Assembly (NCBI GenBank): GCA_020636445.1
Contig: JACJXV010000018.1
Coordinates: 1-64,000, forward strand
Origin: Lewinellaceae bacterium
GTDB taxonomy: Bacteria; Bacteroidota; Bacteroidia; Chitinophagales; Saprospiraceae
Length of the DNA stretch: 64,000 nucleotides
Reading direction: 5' to 3'
The notes below the pieces were generated by a model. The model was given only the letters and a program-made list of their open reading frames with translations. It was not told the DNA's origin and made no database searches. Shown here one piece after another: positions 9,119 through 18,504 of this stretch. Numbering within the stretch: the stretch's first letter is position 1; every line of letters starts with the position of its first letter. The position numbers were made by a program, and so were the translations under genes.

Positions 9119-10510
9119 ATGACGGAATATTTAGACCGGATTCTTTTTTCCTTATTTGGCCAGACCATCAGCATTGGCCAAATGATCTTGCTGACCCTGC
9201 TCGGGGTAGTCATAGTCGTGGCATCCTGGGTGGTTGTGTACCGGTTAATGCCGGATTTTTTTCGCAAGCAGGAAGTTAGTGAACGCGATGCGGTTCGGTT
9301 AAAGCGACGCATTTTTTTGACGCTCTTTTTCACGCTTCTTTTCGGAACACAGGTCATAACGGGGATAGATTTCGAAATATACCGCAATACCCGCATCAAT
9401 ATTCAAGCCTCAAAACTGCTGATTGCCCTTTGGTTTTTTTTGCTGGCCCGGTTAGCTGACGGTGTTTTATTGCAAATATTGCTGGCCAATTACGCCGAAC
9501 AACATCGCCGGGAACAGGAAGGGCCCCGGCCGGTTCAAATCATGGACTCCCATGGTCCCAAAAAAGTTAAGCGCAGTGTTCGGTGGGTTGTTTATTTACT
9601 GGCGCTCACCCTGGTTATCAGCACCTTTGATATCAATTTCACCATTTTGGAAAGGACCATTGGTAGTGCCACCTTTATCCTGAAGCTTTCCAATGTGATC
9701 AGTGTTTTATTGGTACTGCTAATCGCTCAAATTTCCATTTGGATTCTCACGAATGTAGTGCTCCATCAGGCGTTTCAGCGTCGTGACCTCAACATCGGTT
9801 CGCGATTCGCGATCAGCCAATTGATCCGCTACGTTATTTACTTTGTCGCCCTCCTGTTCATGCTCAATATGGTCGGCGTAAATATCACCCTGATTGCCAG
9901 TGGCGCTGCTGCATTGTTACTGGGGGTAGGTTTAGGCTTACAGCAAACGTTTAACGACTTTTTCTCGGGCATTCTCCTTTTATTTGAACGCTCCGTAGAG
10001 GTAGGTGATGTTGTGGAAATTGAAGGGTTGGTTGGCAAGGTCCGGCGTATTGGCTTGCGAACCTCCATTGTACAGACGCGTGACAATCGGAGTGTTATTG
10101 TTCCCAACTCTCAGTTGGTTAATAATAGCGTCTACAACTGGAGCCATGATGACGAAATAGCCCGCTTCTATGTAGCAGTTGGTGTTGCCTACGGTTCGGA
10201 TACTGCTTTAGTCAAAAAACTATTACTACAGGTTGCGCAACACCATAAGGGAATACTAGACTACCCACCCCCCTTCGTTCGGTTTGTGGATTTTGGTAGC
10301 TCCTCTCTCGATTTCGAGTTGTTATTCTGGTCGGCTGAATTAATGCGAATCAAGGATGTGGAAAGTGACTTGCGTTTTGCTATTGATGCAGCGTTCCGTG
10401 AGCACCATATTGCTATTCCTTTCCCCCAGCGCGACCTTTGGATTCGGAATGCTGTAACGCTGGATCCGCACTACAGGGAAGCTTCTCCCGAAAACTCAAT
10501 GGAAGAATAG
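9119..10510 (+). CDS. MscS-family mechanosensitive ion channel
   Basis: A 463-residue membrane protein. Several helices come first (residues about 15-235). The pore helix TM3 is glycine/alanine rich (LIASGAAALLLGVGLGLQQTFNDFFSG). The MscS beta domain follows (VEVGDVVEIEGLVGKVRRIGLRTSIVQTRDNRSVIVPNSQLVNN), then the C-terminal alpha/beta vestibule. It opens under membrane tension to release solutes on osmotic downshock. It is longer than E. coli MscS (286) through extra N-terminal helices. It is divergent from the PAP2-like gene, with 136 bases between starts. Confidence 0.93.
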   Translation: MTEYLDRILFSLFGQTISIGQMILLTLLGVVIVVASWVVVYRLMPDFFRKQEVSERDAVRLKRRIFLTLFFTLLFGTQVITGIDFEIYRNTRINIQASKLLIALWFFLLARLADGVLLQILLANYAEQHRREQEGPRPVQIMDSHGPKKVKRSVRWVVYLLALTLVISTFDINFTILERTIGSATFILKLSNVISVLLVLLIAQISIWILTNVVLHQAFQRRDLNIGSRFAISQLIRYVIYFVALLFMLNMVGVNITLIASGAAALLLGVGLGLQQTFNDFFSGILLLFERSVEVGDVVEIEGLVGKVRRIGLRTSIVQTRDNRSVIVPNSQLVNNSVYNWSHDDEIARFYVAVGVAYGSDTALVKKLLLQVAQHHKGILDYPPPFVRFVDFGSSSLDFELLFWSAELMRIKDVESDLRFAIDAAFREHHIAIPFPQRDLWIRNAVTLDPHYREASPENSMEE

Positions 10511-10804
10511 TCTGCCGCCCGGGGTATGCGTAAAAGTTTTGCATAAAAAGAACTCCCGCAACCAACCTTCTCACCATCAAGGCCCTCTCTTACGAAGGAG
10601 GATTCCACACCCACGGGTGCCCGGTTTCAAGTTTGTTAACAATTTTTTATCCAATGCAGGAGTTACTGGTTAAACATTAGTTAAGTTGGCGCGCTACGAG
10701 GGGTTATCCGTTATCTTCGCGTAGAATCAACGTCTAAACATTAAAAAGGGATTGCCCACGGCTCAATGGCCCTGGGCGGCCATCAACAGATCAAATTAAC
10801 GACT

Positions 10805-11341
10805 ATGATGAAGCAAGTTTTCTCCTTCGGTTGGAAAAAAGCCTTATTTGCCCTGTTACTGATCATGGGCAGTACATTTTCCGCACAAGCACAGCGTATC
10901 GCCTGTGTAGATGTAGGCAAGATATTGGAAAGTATGGATGATTACCGGGCAGCCCAAGACGAGCTTGACCAAATGACTTCTCGTTGGCGTCAGGAAATTG
11001 CCCAGGAATACGATAAGATCAAGGGGATGTATAATCGCTACCAGGCCGAACAAGTACTCATGAGCGACGAAGCTCGTCGTCAACGTGAAGACGAAATTAT
11101 GGCCAAGGAAAAAGAAGTCCGGGATTTGCAAAATTCCCGTTTCGGCCCGGAAGGATTATTATTCAAACGTCGGCAGGAGATGGTTCGACCTATTCAGGAT
11201 CGGGTCTATGCTGCCATTGAAGAATATGCTCAGGAAAGAGGGTATGACTTTGTTTTCGACCGTGCAGGCAATGCGGGAATGATCTTTTCGAATCCGCAAT
11301 TTGACAAAACGGAAGACGTCATGCGCAAGCTTGGGAAATAG
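10805..11341 (+). CDS. OmpH/Skp-family periplasmic chaperone, copy 1
   Basis: A signal peptide (cleavage near SAQAQ) is followed by RIACVDVGKILESMDDYRAAQDELD, the beta strand that starts Skp proteins. A long charged coiled coil (about residues 50-130) and a closing beta strand (YDFVFDRAGNAGMIF) follow. Skp trimers hold unfolded outer-membrane proteins in the periplasm. The start is at 10805 (ATG ATG), right before the signal peptide; the frame is open to 10766 without signal-peptide character. A second, different ompH follows, the usual tandem arrangement in Bacteroidota. Confidence 0.92.
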   Translation: MMKQVFSFGWKKALFALLLIMGSTFSAQAQRIACVDVGKILESMDDYRAAQDELDQMTSRWRQEIAQEYDKIKGMYNRYQAEQVLMSDEARRQREDEIMAKEKEVRDLQNSRFGPEGLLFKRRQEMVRPIQDRVYAAIEEYAQERGYDFVFDRAGNAGMIFSNPQFDKTEDVMRKLGK

Positions 11342-11398
11342 CGCTGGCCACCCTTTAGGGTATCCGGTGCTAATGATAGGTAGAATCCAGAAAAACCT

Positions 11399-11406
11399 TA
11401 TTTTTG
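11399..11406 (+). promoter_or_regulatory. Bacteroidota -7 promoter element before ompH copy 2
   Basis: TATTTTTG fits the TAnnTTTG -7 box of Bacteroidota housekeeping sigma promoters and lies 65 bases before the ATG. No clear -33 TTG box was identified. Confidence 0.5.
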
Positions 11407-11471
11407 CGCCACTTTAATAATCTTCTCTACGGAGAAGAGCGCAATATGCAAATTAGGAAAACCACAATTCA

Positions 11472-11984
11472 ATGAAAGGAACGGTTAAAATTGGTACGGT
11501 ACTGTTGGCTTTGGTATTAACAATGGGAACAGTTCACGCCCAGAAGTTCGGCTATCTGAACTCGTCGGCGATACTGGCAGAGCTGCCCGAAGTAAAAGCG
11601 GCAAATGCAGAATTGCAGGCACTGCAGACTCAACTGCAGAAGAAAGGTCAGGGCATGGCAGAGAAACTCCAAACCGACTATGCTGCGGTTCAGCAAAAAG
11701 TAGAACGCGGCGAGTTATCTCCGAAGCAGCAGGAAGAAGAATCCAAAAAACTGCAGGATCAGGAAACAGCCCTGAATGCCTTTGAGCAGGAAATGCGTGA
11801 AACGATGAGCAAAAAGCAGGAGGCTTTATTAACTCCTATTTATGATCGCGTGAACAAGGTAATTTCCGAAGTAGCCAAGGAAGAAGGCCTGCAGTTTGTC
11901 TTTGACCAGGGGGTTTTGTTGTATTCCGACCCTGCGCTGGATATCAGCGAAAAAGTAAAAGCTAAACTTACAGCCAGTAACTAA
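11472..11984 (+). CDS. OmpH/Skp-family periplasmic chaperone, copy 2
   Basis: 170 residues: signal peptide (cleavage near VHAQ), KFGYLNSSAILAELPEVKAA, a glutamine/lysine-rich coiled coil (about residues 45-125), and a closing strand LQFVFDQGVLLYSDPALDIS. It is a diverged paralogue of the preceding gene, with a similar plan but little identity in the coiled coil. murI starts 3 bases after its stop codon, so the two are probably co-transcribed and may be translationally coupled. Confidence 0.92.
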   Translation: MKGTVKIGTVLLALVLTMGTVHAQKFGYLNSSAILAELPEVKAANAELQALQTQLQKKGQGMAEKLQTDYAAVQQKVERGELSPKQQEEESKKLQDQETALNAFEQEMRETMSKKQEALLTPIYDRVNKVISEVAKEEGLQFVFDQGVLLYSDPALDISEKVKAKLTASN

Positions 11985-11987
11985 TCA

Positions 11988-12800
11988 GTGACGGACTTCC
12001 GTTCTGCAGCTATTGGTGTTTTTGATTCTGGCGTTGGGGGCCTGACGGTCGCCAACGCCATTCTTGATTTAATGCCTGCCGAGGCAATCCACTACGTTGG
12101 TGATACTGCTCACCTGCCTTATGGCCCCAAACCAGTGGAAGAAATCCGCCACTATAGCGAAGTCATTGTAGGCTACTTACTTGATCAGGGGTGTAAGCTT
12201 ATTGTCGTTGCCTGTAATACGGCTACAGCTGCTGCTCTGGAACACCTCCGACAACGCTGGCCCGAAGTTCCCATTGTAGGCATGGAGCCCGCAGTAAAAC
12301 CTGCAACCGCAGCCACCCGCTCCGGCGTTATTGGCGTTTTGGCTACTCGCGGTACTATTACCAGCAGTCGGTATGCGGCGTTGGCCTCTCGCTATGCTCA
12401 GGATATTCGGATGCTACAGGATCCTTGCATGGGCCTGGTAGAACATATTGAAGCCGGACGGTTACACGATTCGGAGACGGCAGCATTATTGCAGAAAGTG
12501 CTGGCTCCTATGCAAGCCGCCGGAGCAGATACCTACGTCCTGGGCTGCACACACTATCCGCTGGTGATTCCCTTGCTTCGTGAGCTGCTGGGGGATACGG
12601 TAACGCTGATCAACCCGGCACCGGCCGTTGCCCGTCAGGTGAACCGACTACTCAGTGAGCGTGATCTGTTGGCAACTACGCCCCCTGAACGCCCCCTATT
12701 GATTCAGGCAACGGGCTCGCTGGATAGTTTTCGGCTGCTCGTCCCGCAGATCTTTCATCAGGCCGTTATACTGGAATCGCTGGATTTAGGTGACCGATAA
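11988..12800 (+). CDS. murI: Glutamate racemase
   Basis: 270 residues with the family start IGVFDSGVGGLTV. The two catalytic cysteines are visible: Cys76 in VACNTATAAAL and Cys187 in LGCTHYPL. It interconverts L- and D-glutamate in the cytoplasm to supply peptidoglycan stem peptides. The start codon is GTG at 11988, chosen because the family motif begins 8 residues later and the ompH stop codon lies directly before it. It runs convergently into trmB with a 24-base gap. Confidence 0.96.
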   Translation: MTDFRSAAIGVFDSGVGGLTVANAILDLMPAEAIHYVGDTAHLPYGPKPVEEIRHYSEVIVGYLLDQGCKLIVVACNTATAAALEHLRQRWPEVPIVGMEPAVKPATAATRSGVIGVLATRGTITSSRYAALASRYAQDIRMLQDPCMGLVEHIEAGRLHDSETAALLQKVLAPMQAAGADTYVLGCTHYPLVIPLLRELLGDTVTLINPAPAVARQVNRLLSERDLLATTPPERPLLIQATGSLDSFRLLVPQIFHQAVILESLDLGDR

Positions 12801-12824
12801 ACGGCAAATACTTCGATCAGCAAA

Positions 12825-13517
12825 TCACCCCAACTGGAAGCGGACGTACTTAATGGTCTTTTGCTGATCCAGGTGCATTTTTTCGTAGTAGGTTTTCAAT
12901 TCCAATTCTGGAAAAGGCAAAGGTTCGCGGTAAATATCATCATGATGGTACAACAAGGTGGTGTCCGGCTCGGCAGCTACGGTTTCCAACGTGAAGTCAT
13001 ATAAATTGGGCTCATCCGTTTTTAAGTGGATTATCCCTCCCGGGCGTAGTATCTTCCGGTATTGCGCAATAAAATGGGCAGAGGTCAGACGACGATTAAC
13101 TTTACTCTTGCGGGGAAAGGGGTCGGGAAACGTAATCCAGATCTCTGAAACTTCCCCCGGAGCAAAAAACATAGTGATCTGCTCAATCCTTGTTCGGAGA
13201 AAAGCCACATTCGGTAGCTCTTCTTCCAGTGCAATCGTAGCACCCTGCCAGATCCGGGCGCCTTTAATATCTACACCAATAAAATTGCGCAGCGGATAAG
13301 CACGCGCCAGCCCAAGAGAATACTCCCCCCGGCCACAGGCCAGTTCCAGCGTCAGCGGCTGTTCCTGCTTGAAGTGCTCAGCATTCCACCGACCGCGTAA
13401 ATCCACTTCGCGACCATGCTCACCAACCAGCCTGGGATTGCGGGCGTCGTAGTTCTCATAGACGTTGGGATAACTTAACAGTTCGGCAAATTTCACCAAC
13501 TTATTGCGCTTGCTCAT
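12825..13517 (-). CDS. trmB: tRNA (guanine-N7-)-methyltransferase TrmB
   Basis: A 230-residue Rossmann-fold methyltransferase. The SAM-binding motif is LELACGRGEYSLGLA and the acidic strand is FIGVDIKGARIW. The TrmB signature is WITFPDPFPRKSKVNRRL, with SAHFIAQYRKIL next. It makes m7G46 in the variable loop of tRNAs using S-adenosylmethionine. Length and motifs are normal. It is a single gene on the minus strand. Confidence 0.96.
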   Translation of the reverse strand: MSKRNKLVKFAELLSYPNVYENYDARNPRLVGEHGREVDLRGRWNAEHFKQEQPLTLELACGRGEYSLGLARAYPLRNFIGVDIKGARIWQGATIALEEELPNVAFLRTRIEQITMFFAPGEVSEIWITFPDPFPRKSKVNRRLTSAHFIAQYRKILRPGGIIHLKTDEPNLYDFTLETVAAEPDTTLLYHHDDIYREPLPFPELELKTYYEKMHLDQQKTIKYVRFQLG

Positions 13518-13795
13518 GCTTATTTGTCATTGCAAAAGGCTAAAAATATCGCTCTGAGTCCTAAAAAACAAATATGTCTTGGGGATCTCCTTAAGCTACA
13601 AGCCAATGTCGATGTCGGCTGGCTTACTGATCAGAGGTCCGAAACAGCAGACAGCACACTTTTTGCTAAACCTTCCTGGGATTTTCGCTATTTTTATAGG
13701 TAGCGACCATTCTCGAAAACCGGGGTGTCGTTCTCCCTTGCCTCCTTGGGGCCAGCCAACTCCTTCCTTTAAGGAGAAACTAAACATTAAAAGCC

Positions 13796-15217
13796 ATGAA
13801 ATATATCGCCTTGCTCATCGGATTATTCCTGGTCAACACCTTGTCCGCGCAGAAAATTACCGTTTCGGATGAAATTCCCCTGCGGACGGATGTATCCTAT
13901 GAAATCATTGGCGAGCTAAAAGGACGGGTATTACTTTTTCGCAATCAAACTACCCGGTTTGAGGTGCAGGCCTTTGACGAGCGCATGCAGACCAGCTGGA
14001 GCAAGGAACTTGAGTTTGATAAGCGCATGCTGACCGTTTTAGGCATTAATACGTTCGACGATCAGTTTACCATCTTTTATCGCTTCCGCGAACGGGGTAG
14101 TACGCTTATTAAAGCCGCCCGGTTTGATGCCTCAGCTACCCTGCGGGATTCGGTCATCGTCCAGGACTTTGGATTCCTGTTTGTAACACCCGACTATGAG
14201 GTGGTGCGTTCTGAGGATCGCAGCAAAGTGCTCTTTTTCTATACCGAAAAAAGTAATGTTTTCCGGGTTCTTTCCTTTGATAACCGCTCCATGAAACTAC
14301 TCTGGGACAAGACCTTTACCCTGGAAGATTTCAACGAATATGAAGACCTGGTGCATATGATGGTCGATAATGATGGAAATATGTACGCGGTTATTGAAGA
14401 GGACAATTTTAGTCAACGCCGGCAGGAAGGACAATTCCGGTTAGTTCGCTATGGTGGCGAGGGCACTGAGATTACCACGACTAAGGTACAGATTCCCGAA
14501 ATCATGATCTATGATGTTAAGTTTTCCTACGATAACCTAAATAAGAATGTTGTTGCCGGAGGGTTTTACTACAATAAGAATCAGGAAAAAGCGGAGGGCT
14601 TTTTCTACTTACGGTTTCCAGTAAGCGCAGGGGGGCCACTGGTCGGTGTTCATCCGTTTAGTGACGAACTGGTTTCCAACCTGGAAGGAAAACGAGTGAA
14701 AAATAACCGCGGGATGGAGGAAATCGGTGTTCAGGATATTGTTATCCGACGTGACGGCGGCATTCTGATCGTAGGTGAAGAGTACAAAAACTATCAACGA
14801 CGCATCGCAAGTGTGAACCGGGTTATGTACGATAACTTCAGTCGGAGCGTAGTTGATTATTATTACAATGATGTTTTCCTGTTGGCTGTCAATCCCGATG
14901 GCCTGCCCCATTGGGAAACCGTTTTATACAAAAAGCAATACTCCCAGGATGATCAGGGCATGTATTCTTCTTTCTTTTTATTTAAAACCCCGAGTAAGCT
15001 GCACCTGATTTTCAATGACGAAATTAAGTTTGAAAACACGATCAGCGAGTATGTAGTCCGGGGCACGGGAACATTTCAACGGAACAGTATGTTGAGTACC
15101 GAAAACCTGAAGCTACGGCTGCGGTTTCGGGATGCGATGCAGGTTAGCTCCACCAAACTGGTAGTGCCCAGCGAGCGGCGGGGCAAATTACGTATTGCCC
15201 GCATCGAGTTGATTTAA
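13796..15217 (+). CDS. Exported protein of unknown function
   Basis: 473 residues with a signal peptide (MKYIALLIGLFLVNTLSAQ). The mature part is rich in beta strands with repeated aromatic/acidic turns (for example FDDQFTIFYRFRERGSTLIKAARFDASATL and YGNMY-like stretches), suggesting a beta-propeller or sandwich fold. I recognise no domain. The ATG at 13796 follows an A-rich leader and begins the signal peptide directly. It stands alone between trmB and dapD and has the same base composition as its core-gene neighbours, so it looks ancestral rather than acquired. Confidence 0.75.
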   Translation: MKYIALLIGLFLVNTLSAQKITVSDEIPLRTDVSYEIIGELKGRVLLFRNQTTRFEVQAFDERMQTSWSKELEFDKRMLTVLGINTFDDQFTIFYRFRERGSTLIKAARFDASATLRDSVIVQDFGFLFVTPDYEVVRSEDRSKVLFFYTEKSNVFRVLSFDNRSMKLLWDKTFTLEDFNEYEDLVHMMVDNDGNMYAVIEEDNFSQRRQEGQFRLVRYGGEGTEITTTKVQIPEIMIYDVKFSYDNLNKNVVAGGFYYNKNQEKAEGFFYLRFPVSAGGPLVGVHPFSDELVSNLEGKRVKNNRGMEEIGVQDIVIRRDGGILIVGEEYKNYQRRIASVNRVMYDNFSRSVVDYYYNDVFLLAVNPDGLPHWETVLYKKQYSQDDQGMYSSFFLFKTPSKLHLIFNDEIKFENTISEYVVRGTGTFQRNSMLSTENLKLRLRFRDAMQVSSTKLVVPSERRGKLRIARIELI

Positions 15218-15313
15218 CCGGATCGGACCTGCTGCGGAGATAATCGGTAGTATTATTTTCATATCCAGCATTTCTTTTTTTATCTGAATTTACCCATTCA
15301 GCCGAAGGGGCTG

Positions 15314-15321
15314 TATTTTTG
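15314..15321 (+). promoter_or_regulatory. Bacteroidota -7 promoter element before dapD
   Basis: TATTTTTG (TAnnTTTG type) lies 36 bases before the dapD ATG, in a short AT-rich gap. Confidence 0.55.
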
Positions 15322-15356
15322 CTCCCGTTAGTGAACAACCCAACTAAATTAGACAC

Positions 15357-16175
15357 ATGGAACAATTGCGTACCCGCATTGAAGCTGCCTGGGAAAACCG
15401 GGCATTACTGGCGGAAAAAGAAACGCAGGATGCGGTAGCTGCCGTGGTAGAAGCACTGGATCAAGGAGCGTTGCGCGTAGCAGAGCCCCTTGCTGACGGC
15501 TCCTGGCAGGTAAATGAATGGGTCAAGAAGGGAGTGGTGATGTATTTCCCCCTCCAGCAGATGCAAACGATTGAGGTGGGCCCTTTCGAATTTCATGACA
15601 AGATACCCCTGAAGCGGAATTATGCTAAACTAGGTGTACGAGTTGTTCCTCATGCTATTGCTCGCTATGGTTCCTTCCTTGAAAAAGGAGTTATTATGAT
15701 GCCCAGTTATGTCAATATCGGCGCCTGGGTCGGATCGGGAACAATGGTTGATACCTGGGCTACAGTAGGTTCTTGTGCGCAGATTGGCCGCAACGTACAC
15801 CTTAGCGGTGGGGTAGGAATCGGAGGGGTCCTGGAGCCCCCGCAAGCGGCTCCTACTATTATTGAAGATGATTGCTTTATTGGCTCCCGCTGCATTGTAG
15901 TAGAAGGGGTGCGTGTTGAACGCGAAGCCGTATTGGGAGCGAATGTCGTGCTGACGAACAGTACCCGCATTATTGATGTCACCGGGGTGGAACCCGTCAC
16001 GTACAAAGGCCGTGTTCCGGCTCGTTCAGTGGTCATCCCCGGGAGTTACACCAAGCAATTTCCCGCTGGAGAATACCAGGTTCCCTGTGCCCTGATTATT
16101 GGCCAGCGCCAGGAGAGTACCGACAAAAAAGTGTCGTTGAATGATGCTCTGCGCGACTATAATGTCGCCGTTTAA
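15357..16175 (+). CDS. dapD: 2,3,4,5-tetrahydropyridine-2,6-dicarboxylate N-succinyltransferase
   Basis: 272 residues. The left-handed beta-helix of hexapeptide repeats is clear from about residue 100 to 230 (VNIGAWVGSGTMVDTWATVGSCAQIG, then DDCFIGSRCIVVEG). The family segment KLGVRVVPHAIARYGSF precedes it. It transfers succinyl from succinyl-CoA to tetrahydrodipicolinate in the succinylase route to diaminopimelate and lysine. The pth gene follows after 23 bases on the same strand. Confidence 0.95.
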   Translation: MEQLRTRIEAAWENRALLAEKETQDAVAAVVEALDQGALRVAEPLADGSWQVNEWVKKGVVMYFPLQQMQTIEVGPFEFHDKIPLKRNYAKLGVRVVPHAIARYGSFLEKGVIMMPSYVNIGAWVGSGTMVDTWATVGSCAQIGRNVHLSGGVGIGGVLEPPQAAPTIIEDDCFIGSRCIVVEGVRVEREAVLGANVVLTNSTRIIDVTGVEPVTYKGRVPARSVVIPGSYTKQFPAGEYQVPCALIIGQRQESTDKKVSLNDALRDYNVAV

Positions 16176-16198
16176 CCGATCCGAATAAATCACGATAT

Positions 16199-16825
16199 AT
16201 GTTTGCTGAATGGCTGCGCAAATGGTGGCCGGGCACTACATCCAAACACGTTGAACCCGATCCGATGAAATATTTAATCGTTGGACTTGGCAATATAGGT
16301 GCCGAATATGAAAACACCCGCCATAATATTGGCTTTTTGGTGGTGGATGCTCTCGCCCGGGCACTTGATGTTTCTTTTAGTCCCGACACGCTCGGTGCCG
16401 TCGCCCGGTTTAAACACAAAAGCCGAACGTTTGTGCTGCTTAAACCGTCTACCTATATGAACCGCAGTGGGAAAGCCGTTCATTACTGGTTGCAAAAAGA
16501 AAAGATAACAAAGGACAACCTGCTGGTCATTGTCGATGATCTAAATCTTCCTTATGGCACCATTCGGCTGCGCGGCAAAGGGAGCGATGGCGGACATAAT
16601 GGGCTGAAAGATATTGATCAGGTTTGTGGAGGCAACAACTACGCCCGGCTTCGCCTGGGGATAGGGAATGAATTTCAAAAAGGGCGGCAAGTGGATTATG
16701 TCCTGGGCGAGTGGTCGGACGATGAGGCTGCAAAGCTGCCGGAAACCCTGGAAAGTGCAGGGGAGGTCGTCAAGAGTTTTGCCACCATCGGCTTGCAAAG
16801 AACCATGAGTGCTTTTAATAATTAA
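16199..16825 (+). CDS. pth: Peptidyl-tRNA hydrolase
   Basis: 208 residues. The catalytic core begins MKYLIVGLGNIGAEYENTRHNIGF, with the conserved asparagine and histidine of Pth in TRHNIGF. LKPSTYMNRSG, the catalytic-region VDDLNLPYGTIRLR and GSDGGHNGLKDI follow. It frees stalled peptidyl-tRNAs by hydrolysing the ester. The ATG at 16199 gives a 22-residue tryptophan-rich extension before the core; the alternative ATG at 16265 starts exactly at the core. Such short extensions are common in this phylum, so I keep the longer form with modest certainty. Confidence 0.93.
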   Translation: MFAEWLRKWWPGTTSKHVEPDPMKYLIVGLGNIGAEYENTRHNIGFLVVDALARALDVSFSPDTLGAVARFKHKSRTFVLLKPSTYMNRSGKAVHYWLQKEKITKDNLLVIVDDLNLPYGTIRLRGKGSDGGHNGLKDIDQVCGGNNYARLRLGIGNEFQKGRQVDYVLGEWSDDEAAKLPETLESAGEVVKSFATIGLQRTMSAFNN

Positions 16826-16923
16826 TTCCTGCACCGATCTGCCTTAGGTGGCGCACTAAGCTGGATTTTAGCCTTTCAAAAAGCTCATTCCCTTGAAAAA
16901 GCTCCGTTTCTTCCCCTAGGGGG

Positions 16924-16945
16924 ACGACGCGAGGCATCGCGTCGT
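16924..16945. repeat. Perfect 9-bp hairpin in the pth downstream gap
   Basis: ACGACGCGA-GGCA-TCGCGTCGT. No T-run follows. The rest of the gap 16826-17057 has no gene. It also holds a copy of the CGCCGAAAC...GTGCAGG dispersed element (about 17003-17025). Confidence 0.55.
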
Positions 16946-17057
16946 TACACCTGGCGGAGCTACCCCGGATCAGGGGTGCCTTACAACCTGATTTCCTTCG
17001 CGCGCCGAAACTTTAGTGCAGGCGGGCGGGTCTCTTCACTCCTCAGTTGACAGAACA

Positions 17058-18239
17058 TTAGTGTTCCATCCTGATTCTTTCCACGAAACCTGCGATTGTT
17101 TGCCGGAGCAAATCCTGCCCCTGGAGGGGAGCATAACGAGGAAGGCCCTGGGTGGCCTCTGCGGCGGGCAACATTTGAACTAAATCCAGCTCCTGTTGAT
17201 TCGTTGCAAAAGCCAGACCCTTGGCGTGCAGCTGCTCGGCCAGGTATTCCTGTTCTGTTTGCCCTGGTGTCGGCACAAAAAGGGCGCGCTTGCCAAAAAA
17301 TACCAGGTCCATAATCGTACTATAGCCTGCCCGGCACAGGATGGTGTCGCTGGCAGTAATTGCCGCACTTAACTCAGGAGCATTGAGGTAGGGAATTATA
17401 GTTAAATTACCTATCTGGGTAGCCGCCTGATCAGCTTGGTAGGGAAGGCCTTGTACCAGTAAAAAATCACCGGGGAGGGCTGCAACCTGGTGGCGGAGAA
17501 TTTCTTCAAGTCGCGTGCGCTGCGGTTCTGGTCCGGACAACAGGAAGAGAGCCCGGTAATGACTGTTGGAAGCACCGACAGACCCCTCCAGTCGGGAAAG
17601 AGGCCCGATAAAACGGCAATTCGGACGGGGCGGGTGTGCCAGTGTTCCTGCTAAACTTGTTGATGGTGTCGGCCAGTCGGGGATCCAGCATTCATCAAAG
17701 CGATCAATCAGCATATGGATAAAGCCGTGTAAGCCTGGCCTTAATAAATGAATCGGAACAATGGGGTTTACCTGGTGGCTAATCAATACAGAAGGAATAC
17801 CGGTATGGAAGCAACCATAGCGATTGTCCGAAATGATACCATGAATGCTACCTTCTTTAACCAGCCTGCGAACAGCCTGGTGTTCCTGAGCCATTACCCT
17901 GACCAGGTGGGGCAATTGCAACGCAATATTGCGGACCATACTGTCGGTTGGATACCTTACGTGGTAGGCCGGCAAAGCATACGTTGGCAAGTTGGGAAAT
18001 TCCAGTTCCAATAAGCGCAGCGACTGCCCATTGCCGGCCAATAGTACTTCAAAGCCCTGGTCCAGCAATTCGCGGATGATCGGAACGCAGCGGGTAGCAT
18101 GGCCAAGGCCCCAATCCAGCGGCGTTACCAGAATACGCTTTTTCTTCGGGAAGGCTGTTGCCTCCGCCAGGGTGGGAATAATTTCGGTCGTAGCTTTTTT
18201 GTTCGCCACAATAGGGTTATCTTTTGCGTGCACTGGCAA
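17058..18239 (-). CDS. MurG-like glycosyltransferase family protein
   Basis: 393 residues. The N-terminal Rossmann half starts ILVTPLDWGLGHATRCVPIIREL, the glycine-rich GHATR loop typical of glycosyltransferase-28 type enzymes. The C-terminal half carries the nucleotide-sugar binding segment (DTILCRAGYSTIMDLVFFGKRALFVPTPGQTEQEYLAEQL). Such enzymes transfer a UDP-linked sugar to a lipid or glycan acceptor on the cytoplasmic face. Neither acceptor nor sugar can be named. It is not the cell-wall MurG itself. The first about 25 residues are poorly ordered, so the true start may be a later codon. It is monocistronic. Confidence 0.82.
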   Translation of the reverse strand: MPVHAKDNPIVANKKATTEIIPTLAEATAFPKKKRILVTPLDWGLGHATRCVPIIRELLDQGFEVLLAGNGQSLRLLELEFPNLPTYALPAYHVRYPTDSMVRNIALQLPHLVRVMAQEHQAVRRLVKEGSIHGIISDNRYGCFHTGIPSVLISHQVNPIVPIHLLRPGLHGFIHMLIDRFDECWIPDWPTPSTSLAGTLAHPPRPNCRFIGPLSRLEGSVGASNSHYRALFLLSGPEPQRTRLEEILRHQVAALPGDFLLVQGLPYQADQAATQIGNLTIIPYLNAPELSAAITASDTILCRAGYSTIMDLVFFGKRALFVPTPGQTEQEYLAEQLHAKGLAFATNQQELDLVQMLPAAEATQGLPRYAPLQGQDLLRQTIAGFVERIRMEH

Positions 18240-18302
18240 AGATAGCCTTTGCCAGTGGCGGTGCTGGAAACTGTTTATTAATCTTTGGTAAAGATTTCGT
18301 TA

Positions 18303-18413
18303 ATGAAATCAGCGTGGTATAGGTGGCGATTCTTCCAAATCGCAGGCGGGATTTTATTCCTGGCTTTGCTTTTATCGTCCTGCCGCACGGGCTGTGGCTG
18401 CCCCATGGCCTAG
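18303..18413 (+). CDS. Tiny cysteine-rich lipoprotein (36 aa)
   Basis: A 36-codon gene reading MKSAWYRWRFF, then a hydrophobic run (AGGILFLALLL), the lipobox LSSC with Cys27, and the short mature tail CRTGCGCPMA ending in TAG at 18411. Very short lipoproteins with a CxTGCGCP-type tail are a recurring, unnamed group in Bacteroidota. The full signal-peptide/lipobox/cysteine layout in so few codons makes chance unlikely. It starts 63 bases after the divergent glycosyltransferase gene start. Function unknown; the cysteines could bind metal or form disulfides. Confidence 0.7.
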   Translation: MKSAWYRWRFFQIAGGILFLALLLSSCRTGCGCPMA

Positions 18414-18504
18414 TGTCCTGTCAAGCATTCATTGCTAGGCGGGGTAAGTAGCCGGAAGATCCAACGTTGACAAGAAAATCAGATCTCGGCTTTCTAAAAA
18501 GAAA

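Noticed and set aside
8983..9399. N-terminal extension of the PAP2-like gene
   Set aside because: Very basic, no hydrophobic order, and it overlaps the divergent mscS gene and its promoter; start at 8982 preferred.
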